Below are positions 22,452-30,318 of a stretch of DNA of 64,000 nucleotides, piece by piece (the first letter of the stretch is position 1; each line of letters starts with the position of its first letter). The notes under the pieces were generated by a model that was given only the letters and a program-made list of their open reading frames with translations, was not told the origin of the DNA and did no database searches. Both the position numbers and the translations under genes were made by a program. Origin of the DNA: a virus; IMG/VR virus record IMGVR_UViG_3300020183_000053, positions 1 to 64,000 of that record. One strand, written 5' to 3'.

Positions 22452-23279
22452 TCACTGCGCCGTGCGGCGGCGGCGTGCGGGCTGGGTGGGGTCAGGTGCC
22501 TCGGTGCGCGCAGGTGCAGGTGCTGCTGCCTGTGCCGCAGCTGCCACCGGGCGCTCGCCGTGCAGCTTGGCGAGCCATGCACAGATGTCGGGCGGCTCCA
22601 CCGGGTCAAGGCCGGGCAGCGCCTTCGTCAGCAGGGTGGGCGGCCCCTGCAGCAGCACCCGGTGCTGCACGGTCACGGTGCCGTCCTCACCCTTGGCGCG
22701 CTCGCGGTACACGTACCCGACGAGCGAAAAGTAGCCCGCGATCTCATTGGGCAGCTTCTTGCCGTCAAAAGACGGCTGCGTGTACCGCTGGCCGGTGCCT
22801 TCGTCGTTGTCGCTGGCCGACAGGGCGATGCAGACCACGTGAAACGGCAGGTCACGCACGGTGCGCACCAGCTTGCGCATCCGGTCAGTCAGTGTGCCCC
22901 AGTCCTGCAGGCTGAACGCCTCGCCGCCCGGTTGCCCCTTGCGGCTGGCGATGATCTCGTCCCGCAGCATACGCTGCAGCTCGGTGAGGCTGTCCAGCAC
23001 GATGGTCTCGCAGCCGGTTTCCCGCGCCAGCGAACCGTCCAGCGCCGCTTTGAAGAACGCGCGCACCACGTCCATATCGTGCGCCTGCACCACCACCGCG
23101 TCGGGGTTCGCCGCCTTGATGGTGGGCAGCCCGTTCGCCTCGGTCAGCAGGTAGCACGGGCGGGGTGCAGTGCTGGCTGCGTGTGTTTTGCCTGCGCCAC
23201 TGTCCCCGTACAGCAGCGCCTTCACCTTCACGTCCTGGGCGGCCATCTCACCCACACGGCTCCAGCTCAAAACGGACAC
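22452..23279 (-). CDS. Sak4-like RecA-fold ATPase
   Basis: 275 residues. Phage AAA_24/Sak4-type ATP-binding protein. Walker A GDSGAGKTHAAS (near residue 25), TIVLDSLTELQRM as Walker B, LPFHVVCIALSA and a C-terminal Pro/Ala basic tail. Sak4 proteins are RecA-core annealing or recombination mediators that need a single-strand binding protein, here the next gene. GTG 23279 follows AGGGGG and overlaps the nuclease stop by 13 bases; ATG 23246 is a possible later start. Confidence 0.8.
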   Translation of the reverse strand: MSVLSWSRVGEMAAQDVKVKALLYGDSGAGKTHAASTAPRPCYLLTEANGLPTIKAANPDAVVVQAHDMDVVRAFFKAALDGSLARETGCETIVLDSLTELQRMLRDEIIASRKGQPGGEAFSLQDWGTLTDRMRKLVRTVRDLPFHVVCIALSASDNDEGTGQRYTQPSFDGKKLPNEIAGYFSLVGYVYRERAKGEDGTVTVQHRVLLQGPPTLLTKALPGLDPVEPPDICAWLAKLHGERPVAAAAQAAAPAPARTEAPDPTQPARRRRTAQ

Positions 23280-24691
23280 TCGACACCCCCTGCCGCTGCT
23301 GCGGCCTTCACGTTGTTCTGCTTCACGGCGTCAGCGGTCAGCCAGCGCACAGGGTGCCGCTGCTGGAACGCCGCACGCCCCACTGCGCTGTCCTCCTGGC
23401 AGATGCCAGTGAACGGACAGCTGCCACCGGGCTGGCGGCACAGCGGCACCCGGTGCCACTGTGCAGCCACCTGCTCGTCGTTGGTCACCGTGCCACCCTC
23501 TGCAGTGGCAGTGCCCACCACCGCCCGGCGCCACGTGGCCAGCCGGGTGGCCTCCGCGAACAGCTCCACCTCGTACCTGCGCAGCTGCTCGGGCGTGTAG
23601 CGCCCGAACTCGCGGTGGTACAGGCTGCCGTCCACGCTCTCGCGCAGGTGCTGCAGCAGGTCGCGCAGCCCCTGCAGCTCGTCGGGCTTGTACCGGCTCG
23701 CGTCCTCGTCCTGCAGCACCTGCTCCAGCTCCCAGCTGGGCACGCGCTGACGCTTGTCGGTGCTCAGCTTGCCGCTGGCCAGCCGCTTCGGTTCACGCTG
23801 GTGGCCACTGCCAGCCACGTCCCAGACGTAGCCCTCCACCTGCCGCCCCTCGCCCCACTTCCCGGTGCCCACGAGATACCACAGCGCCCGCAGGTAGCCG
23901 GGCAGCTGGGTGTCCAGGCCCAGGTTCTCGCCATAGGTGCTCGGGCTGGCGCTGGTCTTGGTTTCCCACAGCCACAGGTTCCCGCTGCGCCGGTTTGCCA
24001 CCACCGCGTCCAGCTGCGCCAGCTGGAACCACGGCAGCACCACCTCCTGCACCTGCGCAGGGCTGTCGCCCGCGCTGGCCAGCCGCCAGCCGTCGCCCGT
24101 GGTCACCACAGGCACCCGGCTGCGGTACGTTTCCCCGGTGGTGGGGCTGGTGATGGGCGCTGCCACCGCCAGCTCGGTGGCCAGCACCTGCCAGTCGTCG
24201 CGCATCCCGCTGCCGTACACGTGCAGCCAGCCCAGCACGGCGCGGCGCAGGCGGTCCACCTCGGCCTCCACGCCACCGTCCTCGGCCTCGTAGACCTCGG
24301 GCTGCTTCCGCAGCCCTGCGGCCACGTACTCCACCGCGCCCAGGCCGGTGCCATCGCACAGCGGGCAGGTGGGGTCAGCACCGTGGCAGTGCAGGCAGCG
24401 GTCCAGGCCCTCGGACGGGTACAGCTCGCCGTCGTGGTGCTGCAGCCAGCCCAGCACCCGCTCCAGGATGCGGTGGTAGGCAGTGCCGAACCGCATCGCA
24501 CCCGTGGCCTCACCACTTAGGCCGGTGCCGTACTCGTACCACCAGCGGCGCGGACACCACGCAGCACGCCGCTCGCTGTTCGTCATCACCATCGCGCCGG
24601 GCGGCAGCCCCAGCACGCCGCTCTCGTATCGCGGGGCGATTGTCGCTGCAGCGCGGAACCGCTGCCTCTGTCTCTGGACACGCTGGGCCAC
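23267..24691 (-). CDS. Cas4/AddB-like PD-(D/E)XK nuclease
   Basis: 474 residues; GTG 24691 follows AGGAGGTGCACA. The nuclease core reads LDAVVANRRSGNLWLWETKT (Asp, then Glu-x-Lys). A single Cys in AAWCPRRWWYEYG near residue 44 plus CRQPGGSCPFTGIC near the end give the one-plus-three cysteine arrangement of Cas4 and AddB iron-sulfur nucleases. An extra zinc-type insert CLHCHGADPTCPLCDGTG lies near residue 95. Followed by Sak4-like and SSB-like genes, so a role in end processing and recombination is likely. Confidence 0.85.
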   Translation of the reverse strand: MAQRVQRQRQRFRAAATIAPRYESGVLGLPPGAMVMTNSERRAAWCPRRWWYEYGTGLSGEATGAMRFGTAYHRILERVLGWLQHHDGELYPSEGLDRCLHCHGADPTCPLCDGTGLGAVEYVAAGLRKQPEVYEAEDGGVEAEVDRLRRAVLGWLHVYGSGMRDDWQVLATELAVAAPITSPTTGETYRSRVPVVTTGDGWRLASAGDSPAQVQEVVLPWFQLAQLDAVVANRRSGNLWLWETKTSASPSTYGENLGLDTQLPGYLRALWYLVGTGKWGEGRQVEGYVWDVAGSGHQREPKRLASGKLSTDKRQRVPSWELEQVLQDEDASRYKPDELQGLRDLLQHLRESVDGSLYHREFGRYTPEQLRRYEVELFAEATRLATWRRAVVGTATAEGGTVTNDEQVAAQWHRVPLCRQPGGSCPFTGICQEDSAVGRAAFQQRHPVRWLTADAVKQNNVKAAAAAGGVECPF

Positions 24692-24719
24692 TGTGCACCT
24701 CCTGTGTGGGTGGCTGCTG

Positions 24720-24750
24720 TGTAGTAGGCAGCCACCCACTAACCCGCACA
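24720..24750 (-). promoter_or_regulatory. Class II promoter/operator element, copy 2
   Basis: 29 of 31 bases identical to 3372-3402. Minus strand: TGTGCGGGTTAGTG, then GCTGCCTACTACA. Located 29 bases upstream of the nuclease start and directly after the helicase stop (24762). Confidence 0.55.
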
Positions 24751-24761
24751 CGGGTGGGGTG

Positions 24762-26255
24762 CTATTCCTGTGGCCGAACCCACAGCACCCTGCGCAGCGC
24801 GTCCACAGCGTGCGCACGCGCCACTGGCGGCGGCACCTGCAGGCCCAGCGCCTCGCGGTACGCCTGCTCGCGGGCGCGCCACTGGCCACGGAACGGCGTA
24901 CCGTCCACGATGTCCACCACCACCGGCTGCACCTTTTCGTCGGCCACGCGCATCACGCGCCCGATGCGCTGCACGGCGCGCCCTGCTGCCCGCCCTGTGC
25001 TGGCCACCACCAGACAGTCGAGCGCAGGCACGTCCAGCCCCTCGTCGGCCAGCTGCGTGGCCACCAGCACCTGCAGCTGGCGCGCCCGCAGCTGGCGCAG
25101 CTGGGCCACGCGCTGCACCTTGCCCGTGGCGCTGGTGGCGTCCGCAGCCAGCACACCACGCGCACGCAGGTGCTGGGCGAGCACCTGCGCCTGCTCCACG
25201 CGCGGCACCAGCAGCAGGGTGGTGCGGCCAGCCTGCGCTGCCACCGTGGCCAGCTGCAGCAGCAGCTGGTGCCGCTCGGGGTCGTCCACCAGCTGCTGCA
25301 CGGCGCGGGAGATCACCAGCTGCCCGCTCGCGCTCGTGCACCGCTGCAGGTCCACCTGGGTGGCGCTGAACACTGGCAGGATGGCGGGCTGCATCAAGTA
25401 GCCGCCCGCCAGCAGCTGCTGGGTGGTGATCTCGTAGAGCTGCTCACCCAGCGCCAGCTCCAGCATCCCCGTCAGCCCGTCGCCGCGCTCTGGCGTGGCG
25501 GTCACGCCCCACCGATGCCGCGCAGGCACGCGGTCCAGCAGCTCGCGGAACGTGCTGGCTGGTGCGTGGTGGCATTCGTCCAGCACCACAGCGCCCGCGC
25601 TGGCCAGCAGCGGGTCAGCCGCTGCACCAGCCCGGCTTAGGGTCTGAACCATCGCCACGCACAGCTCGGGGCCAGTGGCGTACACACCCAGCGGCCCCAG
25701 GCGCGCCTGCCCACCCACCACCGCACGCACCCGGTATCCCCAGCCCCGCAGCAGCCGCACCCACTGCTCCAGCAGGTCGTGGGTGTGCACCAGCACCAGC
25801 CCAGGCTCACCGCTGGCAGCCAGCGCGCTGCACGCGATCACTGTCTTGCCAGCCCCGCAGGGCGCCACCACGTGCCCCTGCACGCCGAACAGCATCGCCT
25901 CCACGGCATCTCGCTGGTAGGCACGCAGCTGCACAGGCAGGTCGGCCAGCGGCACCCGCTGCACAGCGCGGGACACCACCGCACTGCCCCAGGTCAGCTC
26001 GGCACCGTGCAGCGCAGCCTGCTGCCGCACCCGCTTCACCGCACCACGTGGCACGTGCAGCCAGTCGCCACGCTGCTCCCAGAGCGCCAGGGTGGCGGGT
26101 AGGTGCCCACCGGACAGCCCAGCCCGCACCAGCTGCTCACGCTCAGGGTTCGGCACGGTCAGCAGCTGCTGCACCGCTTGGACGAACCGCAGCGGCACCC
26201 GCTGCAGGTGCAGCGCCAGCGTGGCGGCGACGTGTGCGTTCGGTGTGGTGGTCAT
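24762..26255 (-). CDS. SF2 DEAD/DECH-box helicase
   Basis: 497 residues. An N-terminal 115-residue extension precedes the helicase core: LRAYQRDAVEAML (Q-like motif), APCGAGKTVIA (Walker A), VVLDECHHAP (DExH), WGVTATPERGDG (III), LLLVPRVEQAQVLAQHL (IV), VLVATQLADEGLDVPALD (V), RAVQRIGRVMR (VI). Similar to XPB/ComF-type and phage UvsW-like helicases, which act in recombination and fork rescue. ATG 26255 has no Shine-Dalgarno sequence in the preceding bases (TTTCTTCAAT), so it may be leaderless or start elsewhere. Confidence 0.88.
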   Translation of the reverse strand: MTTTPNAHVAATLALHLQRVPLRFVQAVQQLLTVPNPEREQLVRAGLSGGHLPATLALWEQRGDWLHVPRGAVKRVRQQAALHGAELTWGSAVVSRAVQRVPLADLPVQLRAYQRDAVEAMLFGVQGHVVAPCGAGKTVIACSALAASGEPGLVLVHTHDLLEQWVRLLRGWGYRVRAVVGGQARLGPLGVYATGPELCVAMVQTLSRAGAAADPLLASAGAVVLDECHHAPASTFRELLDRVPARHRWGVTATPERGDGLTGMLELALGEQLYEITTQQLLAGGYLMQPAILPVFSATQVDLQRCTSASGQLVISRAVQQLVDDPERHQLLLQLATVAAQAGRTTLLLVPRVEQAQVLAQHLRARGVLAADATSATGKVQRVAQLRQLRARQLQVLVATQLADEGLDVPALDCLVVASTGRAAGRAVQRIGRVMRVADEKVQPVVVDIVDGTPFRGQWRAREQAYREALGLQVPPPVARAHAVDALRRVLWVRPQE

Positions 26256-26265
26256 ATTGAAGAAA

Positions 26266-26330
26266 GGGGAACCGGCTGCAGGCCAGGAGCACAGTGTCAG
26301 CAGCGCAGGAGGAACGCGCAGCCGGTCCCC
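26266..26330. repeat. Inverted repeat in divergent intergenic region
   Basis: GGGG-A-ACCGGCTGC (26266-26279) and GCAGCCGGT-CCCC (26318-26330) are complementary with one bulged base. It occupies the 182-base gap between the divergent helicase and plus-strand primase genes, a place for promoters and shared operators. No clear -35/-10 pair is seen. Confidence 0.55.
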
Positions 26331-26437
26331 GCCCAGTCTTAGGCCCACCGGGTGCTTTCCGCACACCGCCGGGCTATACCGGGGTGCCGCAGGCGCCACC
26401 ACGCGCCTGCAGCTGCCACCACGGACCCATCACGATC

Positions 26438-27907
26438 ATGGCGACAGCCGCACCCTACCACGCCACCAGCGTGGTGTCGAGCCTTGCCCTGCCCGCCGAC
26501 GCGCTGGCTACCGCTGCGCGCCGCCTGGAGGCTGGGCTGCTGGCTGCGGCAGCTGGCTGCGGTGCGCTGGGTGTGGGGCTGCGTGCCGCCCTGTACGGCT
26601 GGGCGGTGCAGCTGCAGCACGCACAGCGGCTCCCCTGCGGGCGGTGGTACGTCGAGAGCTGCCCCAGCTACGTCGCCACCGTGCAAGGCTGCACGCGCTG
26701 GGCGGCCACGCTGGCGTGGCGCTGTGCCCAGCAGCTGGTGGGCTGGTCAGAGGTCGCCACCGACCACGCGCGGGCGCTGGGCGCCCAGCTGCGCCGGGTG
26801 CGATGGGGCACCCGGTACGGGCGGCACCTGCTGCTGGACGGGTGGCAGCTGGCTGGGCTGCGCGCCGCAGCTGGTGTGCCCGCAGGCGCCGCTGGCGAAC
26901 TGCTGGTGGATGCTGACGAGGCGCTGGCGCGCCTGCGCGGTGGCGCCCGCACCGCCACAGTGCGGTGCCCACTGCACGATGACCGCACGCCGTCGCTGGT
27001 GCTGTGGGCCAGCGGCGGCGCGCAGTGCATGGCCTGCCAGCAGCAGGATGGCACCGCGCCCCGCTGGGCGTGGCTGGCGGCAGGCCAGCAGGTGCGCCTG
27101 CTGCCTGCTACCCGCACCAGCACGGCACAGCAGCGCCACCAGCACAATAAAAGCCCCCAGGTAGCCCAGGCGGCCACCGTGCAGCCGGTCGGGGTGCCTG
27201 TGGGTGGGTGTGTGGTGCGCGGTGCTGTGCACAGCGGGCACACGGCTGCACTGCTGCGGGCAGCCACCACACACTGCGGGCGGGTGGCCACGTGGCGCAC
27301 AGCGGGCAGCCGGGCGGCTGGTGGTGTGCTGGCTGCGCTGCAGCGGGCCGACGCCAGCAGCTGCACGCCAGCGGCCACACAGCGCGCCCACGACGCGGCG
27401 CTGTTCGGGGCTGGGCTGCCCGGTCGGGCGGTGCTGCCCGACAGGCTGCTCAGCGTGTCCACGATGGGGCGCGCACCGGGTGGCGGCTGGGCCACGCCGC
27501 AGGTGCCACGGTGCCAGCAGTGGGTGCTGCTGGACATTGATGACGTGCAGCTGCCTGCTGCGTGCGGTGGGCTGGGCCACGCCATCGCGGCAGTGGTGGC
27601 GGCAGACGGCGAGGCCAGCGGGCGCTGCGCTGTGGTGCGCACCGGCCCCGCTGGGCTGCAGGTGTGGGTGCAGCTGGCGCACGCGCGCCACAGCGCCACC
27701 ACGTGGCACCAGCACCCTGCGGTGCGCAGGTGGTACACCACGCTCGGGGCGCGGGTGTTGGCGGCTGCACGCGCGCACGGCGCGCAGGGTGGCCACGTAG
27801 ACACCAGCGCCTGCGCTGCGGGGCGGTTCGGGCGGCGCCCAGGCTGGCGGCTGGTGGGCGGCGCACCCTACCGGGCGCACCTGCTGCACGTGGTCAGCGG
27901 TGCGTGA
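26438..27907 (+). CDS. Zinc-finger, AEP/PrimPol-like primase
   Basis: 489 residues on the plus strand. Residues 1-165 are helical and unrecognised. A CHC2-like zinc motif follows: RCPLHDDRTPSLVLW, then AQCMACQQQDG. The C-terminal half holds VLLDIDDVQL (Asp-x-Asp, motif I), RTGPAGLQVWVQL (like the Gly/His motif II of archaeo-eukaryotic primases, without His) and DTSACAAGRFGRRPGWRL (like motif III). I infer a primase or priming polymerase; the missing His and weak spacing lower confidence. ATG 26438; only a weak GGA upstream. Transcribed against all neighbours. Confidence 0.55.
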   Translation: MATAAPYHATSVVSSLALPADALATAARRLEAGLLAAAAGCGALGVGLRAALYGWAVQLQHAQRLPCGRWYVESCPSYVATVQGCTRWAATLAWRCAQQLVGWSEVATDHARALGAQLRRVRWGTRYGRHLLLDGWQLAGLRAAAGVPAGAAGELLVDADEALARLRGGARTATVRCPLHDDRTPSLVLWASGGAQCMACQQQDGTAPRWAWLAAGQQVRLLPATRTSTAQQRHQHNKSPQVAQAATVQPVGVPVGGCVVRGAVHSGHTAALLRAATTHCGRVATWRTAGSRAAGGVLAALQRADASSCTPAATQRAHDAALFGAGLPGRAVLPDRLLSVSTMGRAPGGGWATPQVPRCQQWVLLDIDDVQLPAACGGLGHAIAAVVAADGEASGRCAVVRTGPAGLQVWVQLAHARHSATTWHQHPAVRRWYTTLGARVLAAARAHGAQGGHVDTSACAAGRFGRRPGWRLVGGAPYRAHLLHVVSGA

Positions 27908-27924
27908 GCACCAGCGGGCGCTCG

Positions 27925-28200
27925 CTACGCTCCGAGCTGCTGCCGCTGCACCGCGCCACGCGGGCCGATGAACCAACGGCTATCGAACAGGAACGCAGGT
28001 TCGCCCATGAAGTCGGCGCCCAGGTGGCGCAGGTCCACGCCGAACGAACGACCAGCCGGGTGCATCTCCACGTCCAGCTGCAGGGTGCAGGCATCGCCAT
28101 AGCGTTCGCGGAGCACGCCGTACACTGCGCGTGCGATCGGGAGTGGGAACTGGCGCAGCTGCTGGCTGATGCTGTCGATGGTGCCGGTGAACTTGTGCAT
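27925..28200 (-). CDS. Small hypothetical protein, 91 aa
   Basis: ATG 28200 with CAGGAGGCACCC. Reads MHKFTGTIDSISQQLRQFP, ARAVYGVLRERYGDACTLQ, then GVDLRHLGADFMGEPAFLFD. A small alpha/beta protein. Behind promoter P8, convergent with the plus-strand primase. No family recognised. Confidence 0.65.
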   Translation of the reverse strand: MHKFTGTIDSISQQLRQFPLPIARAVYGVLRERYGDACTLQLDVEMHPAGRSFGVDLRHLGADFMGEPAFLFDSRWFIGPRGAVQRQQLGA

Positions 28201-28224
28201 GGGTGCCTCCTGGTGGCACGCTCG

Positions 28225-28253
28225 ACATAACGCCGCAGCAGTTACACACGCAA
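28225..28253 (-). promoter_or_regulatory. Promoter P8 with TAAC-N9-GTTA operator
   Basis: TTGCGT (28253-28248), 17-base spacer, TTATGT (28230-28225). Operator TAAC-TGCTGCGGC-GTTA. A8 tract upstream. The downstream leader has diverged here (no GGTGTCAGCAG). Confidence 0.7.
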
Positions 28254-28273
28254 GGGGCATCAGGTGTTTTTTT

Positions 28274-28795
28274 TCATAACGCGGCCAGAAGCACAGGCAG
28301 GTGGCCGTTCTGCGCGCAGAACGGCACGCCCAGCTGGTGCAGCTGCGGCAGCGACAGGCTGGCGCTGCCCCGTGGCAGATCACGCCCTGCCTGGGCGGCC
28401 TCGTGCCACCGCTCCCACACTGGCGCAAGCTGGCTCCACGGCAGCACCCACTGCGTGCTGCTGGGCTGGTGGCGCAGCAGCACCACGCCCAGCCCGCCCT
28501 GCGCCTGCCACGCAGACAGGCGGCGCGCTTGATGGGCGTGCAGCTTGGCCAGCTGCCAGCGGTCAGCCACGCAGTCCTTCGCCTCGGCGGCGATGGCACG
28601 GCCACCAGCGAGCAGCACATAGTCGGGTGGCCCCTCGGTGGCGTACACAGCCACGAACTGCCCGCCCGACAGCGCACGCAGGATGCGCATCGGTGGCGGG
28701 GTGCGCAGCACCACCGCCTGCCCGGTGGCCTCGTAGCGTGCGTGATGCAGCTCCAGCAGCTGCTCCCAGGCGCGCCCTCGGTTCGCGTGGCTCAC
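28274..28795 (-). CDS. RecU-like Holliday junction resolvase
   Basis: 173 residues; GTG 28795 overlaps the HTH gene stop. Features of the RecU/PD-(D/E)XK resolvase family: NRGRAWEQLLELHHARYEA at the N-terminus, EGPPDYVLLAGGRAIAAEAK (the Asp and Glu-x-Lys catalytic set), KLHAHQARRLSAWQAQGG, GVVLLR and WVLPWSQLAPVWERW. Resolves branched recombination intermediates, useful before packaging. Adjacent to HTH and sigma-like genes. Confidence 0.82.
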   Translation of the reverse strand: MSHANRGRAWEQLLELHHARYEATGQAVVLRTPPPMRILRALSGGQFVAVYATEGPPDYVLLAGGRAIAAEAKDCVADRWQLAKLHAHQARRLSAWQAQGGLGVVLLRHQPSSTQWVLPWSQLAPVWERWHEAAQAGRDLPRGSASLSLPQLHQLGVPFCAQNGHLPVLLAAL

Positions 28796-29124
28796 GCCGT
28801 GCGCTGGCGCCGCAGCTGCGCAAGGTGCAGCCCATCGGGCCGCACCACCACCTGCCTGCGGCACAGGTGGCACAGCAGCACGATGGCGCTCCAGGGCGGC
28901 CTGCGGTCATCGGTCCCCGTTTTCCACTGGCTGCACAGCTGCGGGCGCACGCCCAGCAGCGCCGCAAGGTCTTTCGACCGGGTGCCAGGGTTCCGGCGGT
29001 GCCACTCCGCTGCCAGCTCGGCGAACACCTCCACCAGCGGCAGCTCCTGCCCAGCCTGCAGCTCGCGCAGCAGCTGCGCGTCGTGCTGCGGTGCCTCGTG
29101 TGCCTCGTCTTGCTCGTCGCTCAT
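28792..29124 (-). CDS. Helix-turn-helix protein
   Basis: 110 residues, ATG 29124 (overlap ATGA). Residues 30-75 contain a lambda-repressor-like HTH: AELAAEWHRRNPGTRSKDLA, ALLGVRPQLCSQWKTG. An acidic N-terminus (SDEQDEAHEAPQHD) and a Cys/His segment LLCHLCRRQVVV follow. A candidate to bind the TAAC-N9-GTTA operators, but this is inference only. Confidence 0.65.
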   Translation of the reverse strand: MSDEQDEAHEAPQHDAQLLRELQAGQELPLVEVFAELAAEWHRRNPGTRSKDLAALLGVRPQLCSQWKTGTDDRRPPWSAIVLLCHLCRRQVVVRPDGLHLAQLRRQRTA

Positions 29125-29612
29125 GCCACACCCTCCAGGCGCGCCCGCAGGCGCGCCACACGTCGCCGGGCAGAGAACGGCGCACAGCCGCACGCCTCGC
29201 CCAGTTCGTCACCGCTCAGCCCGTCCGCGTATGCAGTGGCTGCTGCCCACTCGTCAGGGCGGGCCATGCGCCGCGCCTGCGCCGCCAGCACCCAGGCCTC
29301 GGCCACCGGGTGCACCGCAGGGTGCAGGGCGTCCTCCAGCTCCACCTCGCCCTGCCTGCGGCGCCGCTGGTCCATCATCGCGCTGCGCACCGCACGCGCC
29401 TGCCACCACACCCAGGTGCTGGGCTTCGCGACAGTGGCATCGTATGCGCGCCATCGCTCCACCAGCCGCACCAGCAGGCTGCTGTGCAGGTCGTCCGCGT
29501 CCAGCCCCGTGCCGCTGGCCATGCGCCACGCTGCGCACCGCACCACCTGTGCGTGCTGCAGCACCCAGCCCCAGGCCGCTGCACTGTCCTCGTTCTGTGT
29601 CCCGTGTGCCAT
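29121..29612 (-). CDS. Small sigma-70-like factor
   Basis: 163 residues. Residues 30-85 resemble sigma region 2: LDADDLHSSLLVRLVERWR, AYDATVAKPSTWVWWQARAV, RSAMMDQRRRRQG. The C-terminal part (DEWAAATAYADGLSGDELGE, ACGCAPFSARRRVARLRARL) resembles the region 4 HTH. Size and layout fit an ECF-type or phage sigma factor, for switching host RNA polymerase to phage promoters. Behind promoter P9. Could equally be a sigma-related transcription regulator. Confidence 0.65.
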   Translation of the reverse strand: MAHGTQNEDSAAAWGWVLQHAQVVRCAAWRMASGTGLDADDLHSSLLVRLVERWRAYDATVAKPSTWVWWQARAVRSAMMDQRRRRQGEVELEDALHPAVHPVAEAWVLAAQARRMARPDEWAAATAYADGLSGDELGEACGCAPFSARRRVARLRARLEGVA

Positions 29613-29653
29613 TCTGTCCTCCTGCGGCTGTGCCGCTGCTGCTGACTGTTACC

Positions 29654-29681
29654 GGCTAACCGCTGCCAGGGTAGCGCGCAA
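29654..29681 (-). promoter_or_regulatory. Promoter P9, degenerate operator
   Basis: TTGCGC (29681-29676) immediately after the rmlC-like stop, then GC-TACC-N9-GTTA with TTAGCC at 16-base spacing. Left half-site is TACC instead of TAAC. Leader contains GTCAGCAGCAG. Upstream of the sigma-like gene. Confidence 0.55.
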
Positions 29682-29682
29682 G

Positions 29683-30318
29683 CTACCCGTCGCGCGAACG
29701 TCGCCACAGGTATCCCACGCCGTCGAACGGTCCTGCGTGCGCGTCCCTGCGCCACTCGTCGGTGCCGTCGTACTCGATGGACACTGCGTTCAGCACCACC
29801 GCCTCACCGTAGCCGGGCAGCGCCATCCACCCGTGCGCCCAGCCGGGCGGCACCACCACCTGCGCAGGGTTCCGCTGCGGGTGCAGCACCACCTCGTGCA
29901 CCTGCAGGCCCACAGTGTGCCCCAGACGCTGCGCCCGCTCGGCGGCGATCACGTCGTAGAGCGCCAGCAGCACAGCACCCTGCACCACCACGAACCTGTC
30001 GTGCTGGCGGGCGTGCAGGTGCCACCCCTTCACGACGCCCTCGGCGGTGGTGCTCAGGTAGACCTGCGCCACCTCGCCGCGCCTGGGCATCGGCACAGCG
30101 CCGGGCTGCACGTCCCTGTGCCAGCTCTCGCGGTGTGCCTCCACCAGCGCGCCACGCGCGTCCACGTGCCAGCGCAGCGGGCGCAGCTCCACCGGCTGGG
30201 CGTGGTACGGCTGGTCGCCGCCCAGGGTGCGCAGGGTGGGCGGTGTGGGTGCCTGCGGGGTGTGTGCGTGTCTGGTGTAGCCAGCCCGGTGGTAGATTTC
30301 GTCAGCGTCGTAGATCAC
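29683..30318 (-). CDS. rmlC: RmlC-like dTDP-4-keto-6-deoxyhexose 3,5-epimerase
   Basis: 211 residues. The cupin RmlC signature is visible: GVVKGWHLHARQHDRFVVVQ with the catalytic-type His, LLALYDVIA, QVVVPPGWAHGWMAL and VLNAVSIEYDGTDEWR. RmlC epimerises dTDP-4-keto-6-deoxyglucose towards L-rhamnose. N-terminal 50 residues are an extra His/Pro-rich stretch. GTG 30318 follows AAGGAGCACCC and overlaps the upstream stop. Works with rmlB (59649) and rmlD (34842) elsewhere in the window. Confidence 0.85.
   Translation of the reverse strand: MIYDADEIYHRAGYTRHAHTPQAPTPPTLRTLGGDQPYHAQPVELRPLRWHVDARGALVEAHRESWHRDVQPGAVPMPRRGEVAQVYLSTTAEGVVKGWHLHARQHDRFVVVQGAVLLALYDVIAAERAQRLGHTVGLQVHEVVLHPQRNPAQVVVPPGWAHGWMALPGYGEAVVLNAVSIEYDGTDEWRRDAHAGPFDGVGYLWRRSRDG

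Noticed and set aside
20279-22915. 878-codon plus-strand open frame over the replication genes
   Set aside because: It is antisense to three well-supported genes (primase-helicase start, initiator, SSB-like) and its product has no recognisable sequence.
26294-26438. N-terminal extension of the plus-strand primase to 26294
   Set aside because: The extra 48 residues (Pro/Arg/Cys-rich) overlap the inverted repeat and look untranslated.
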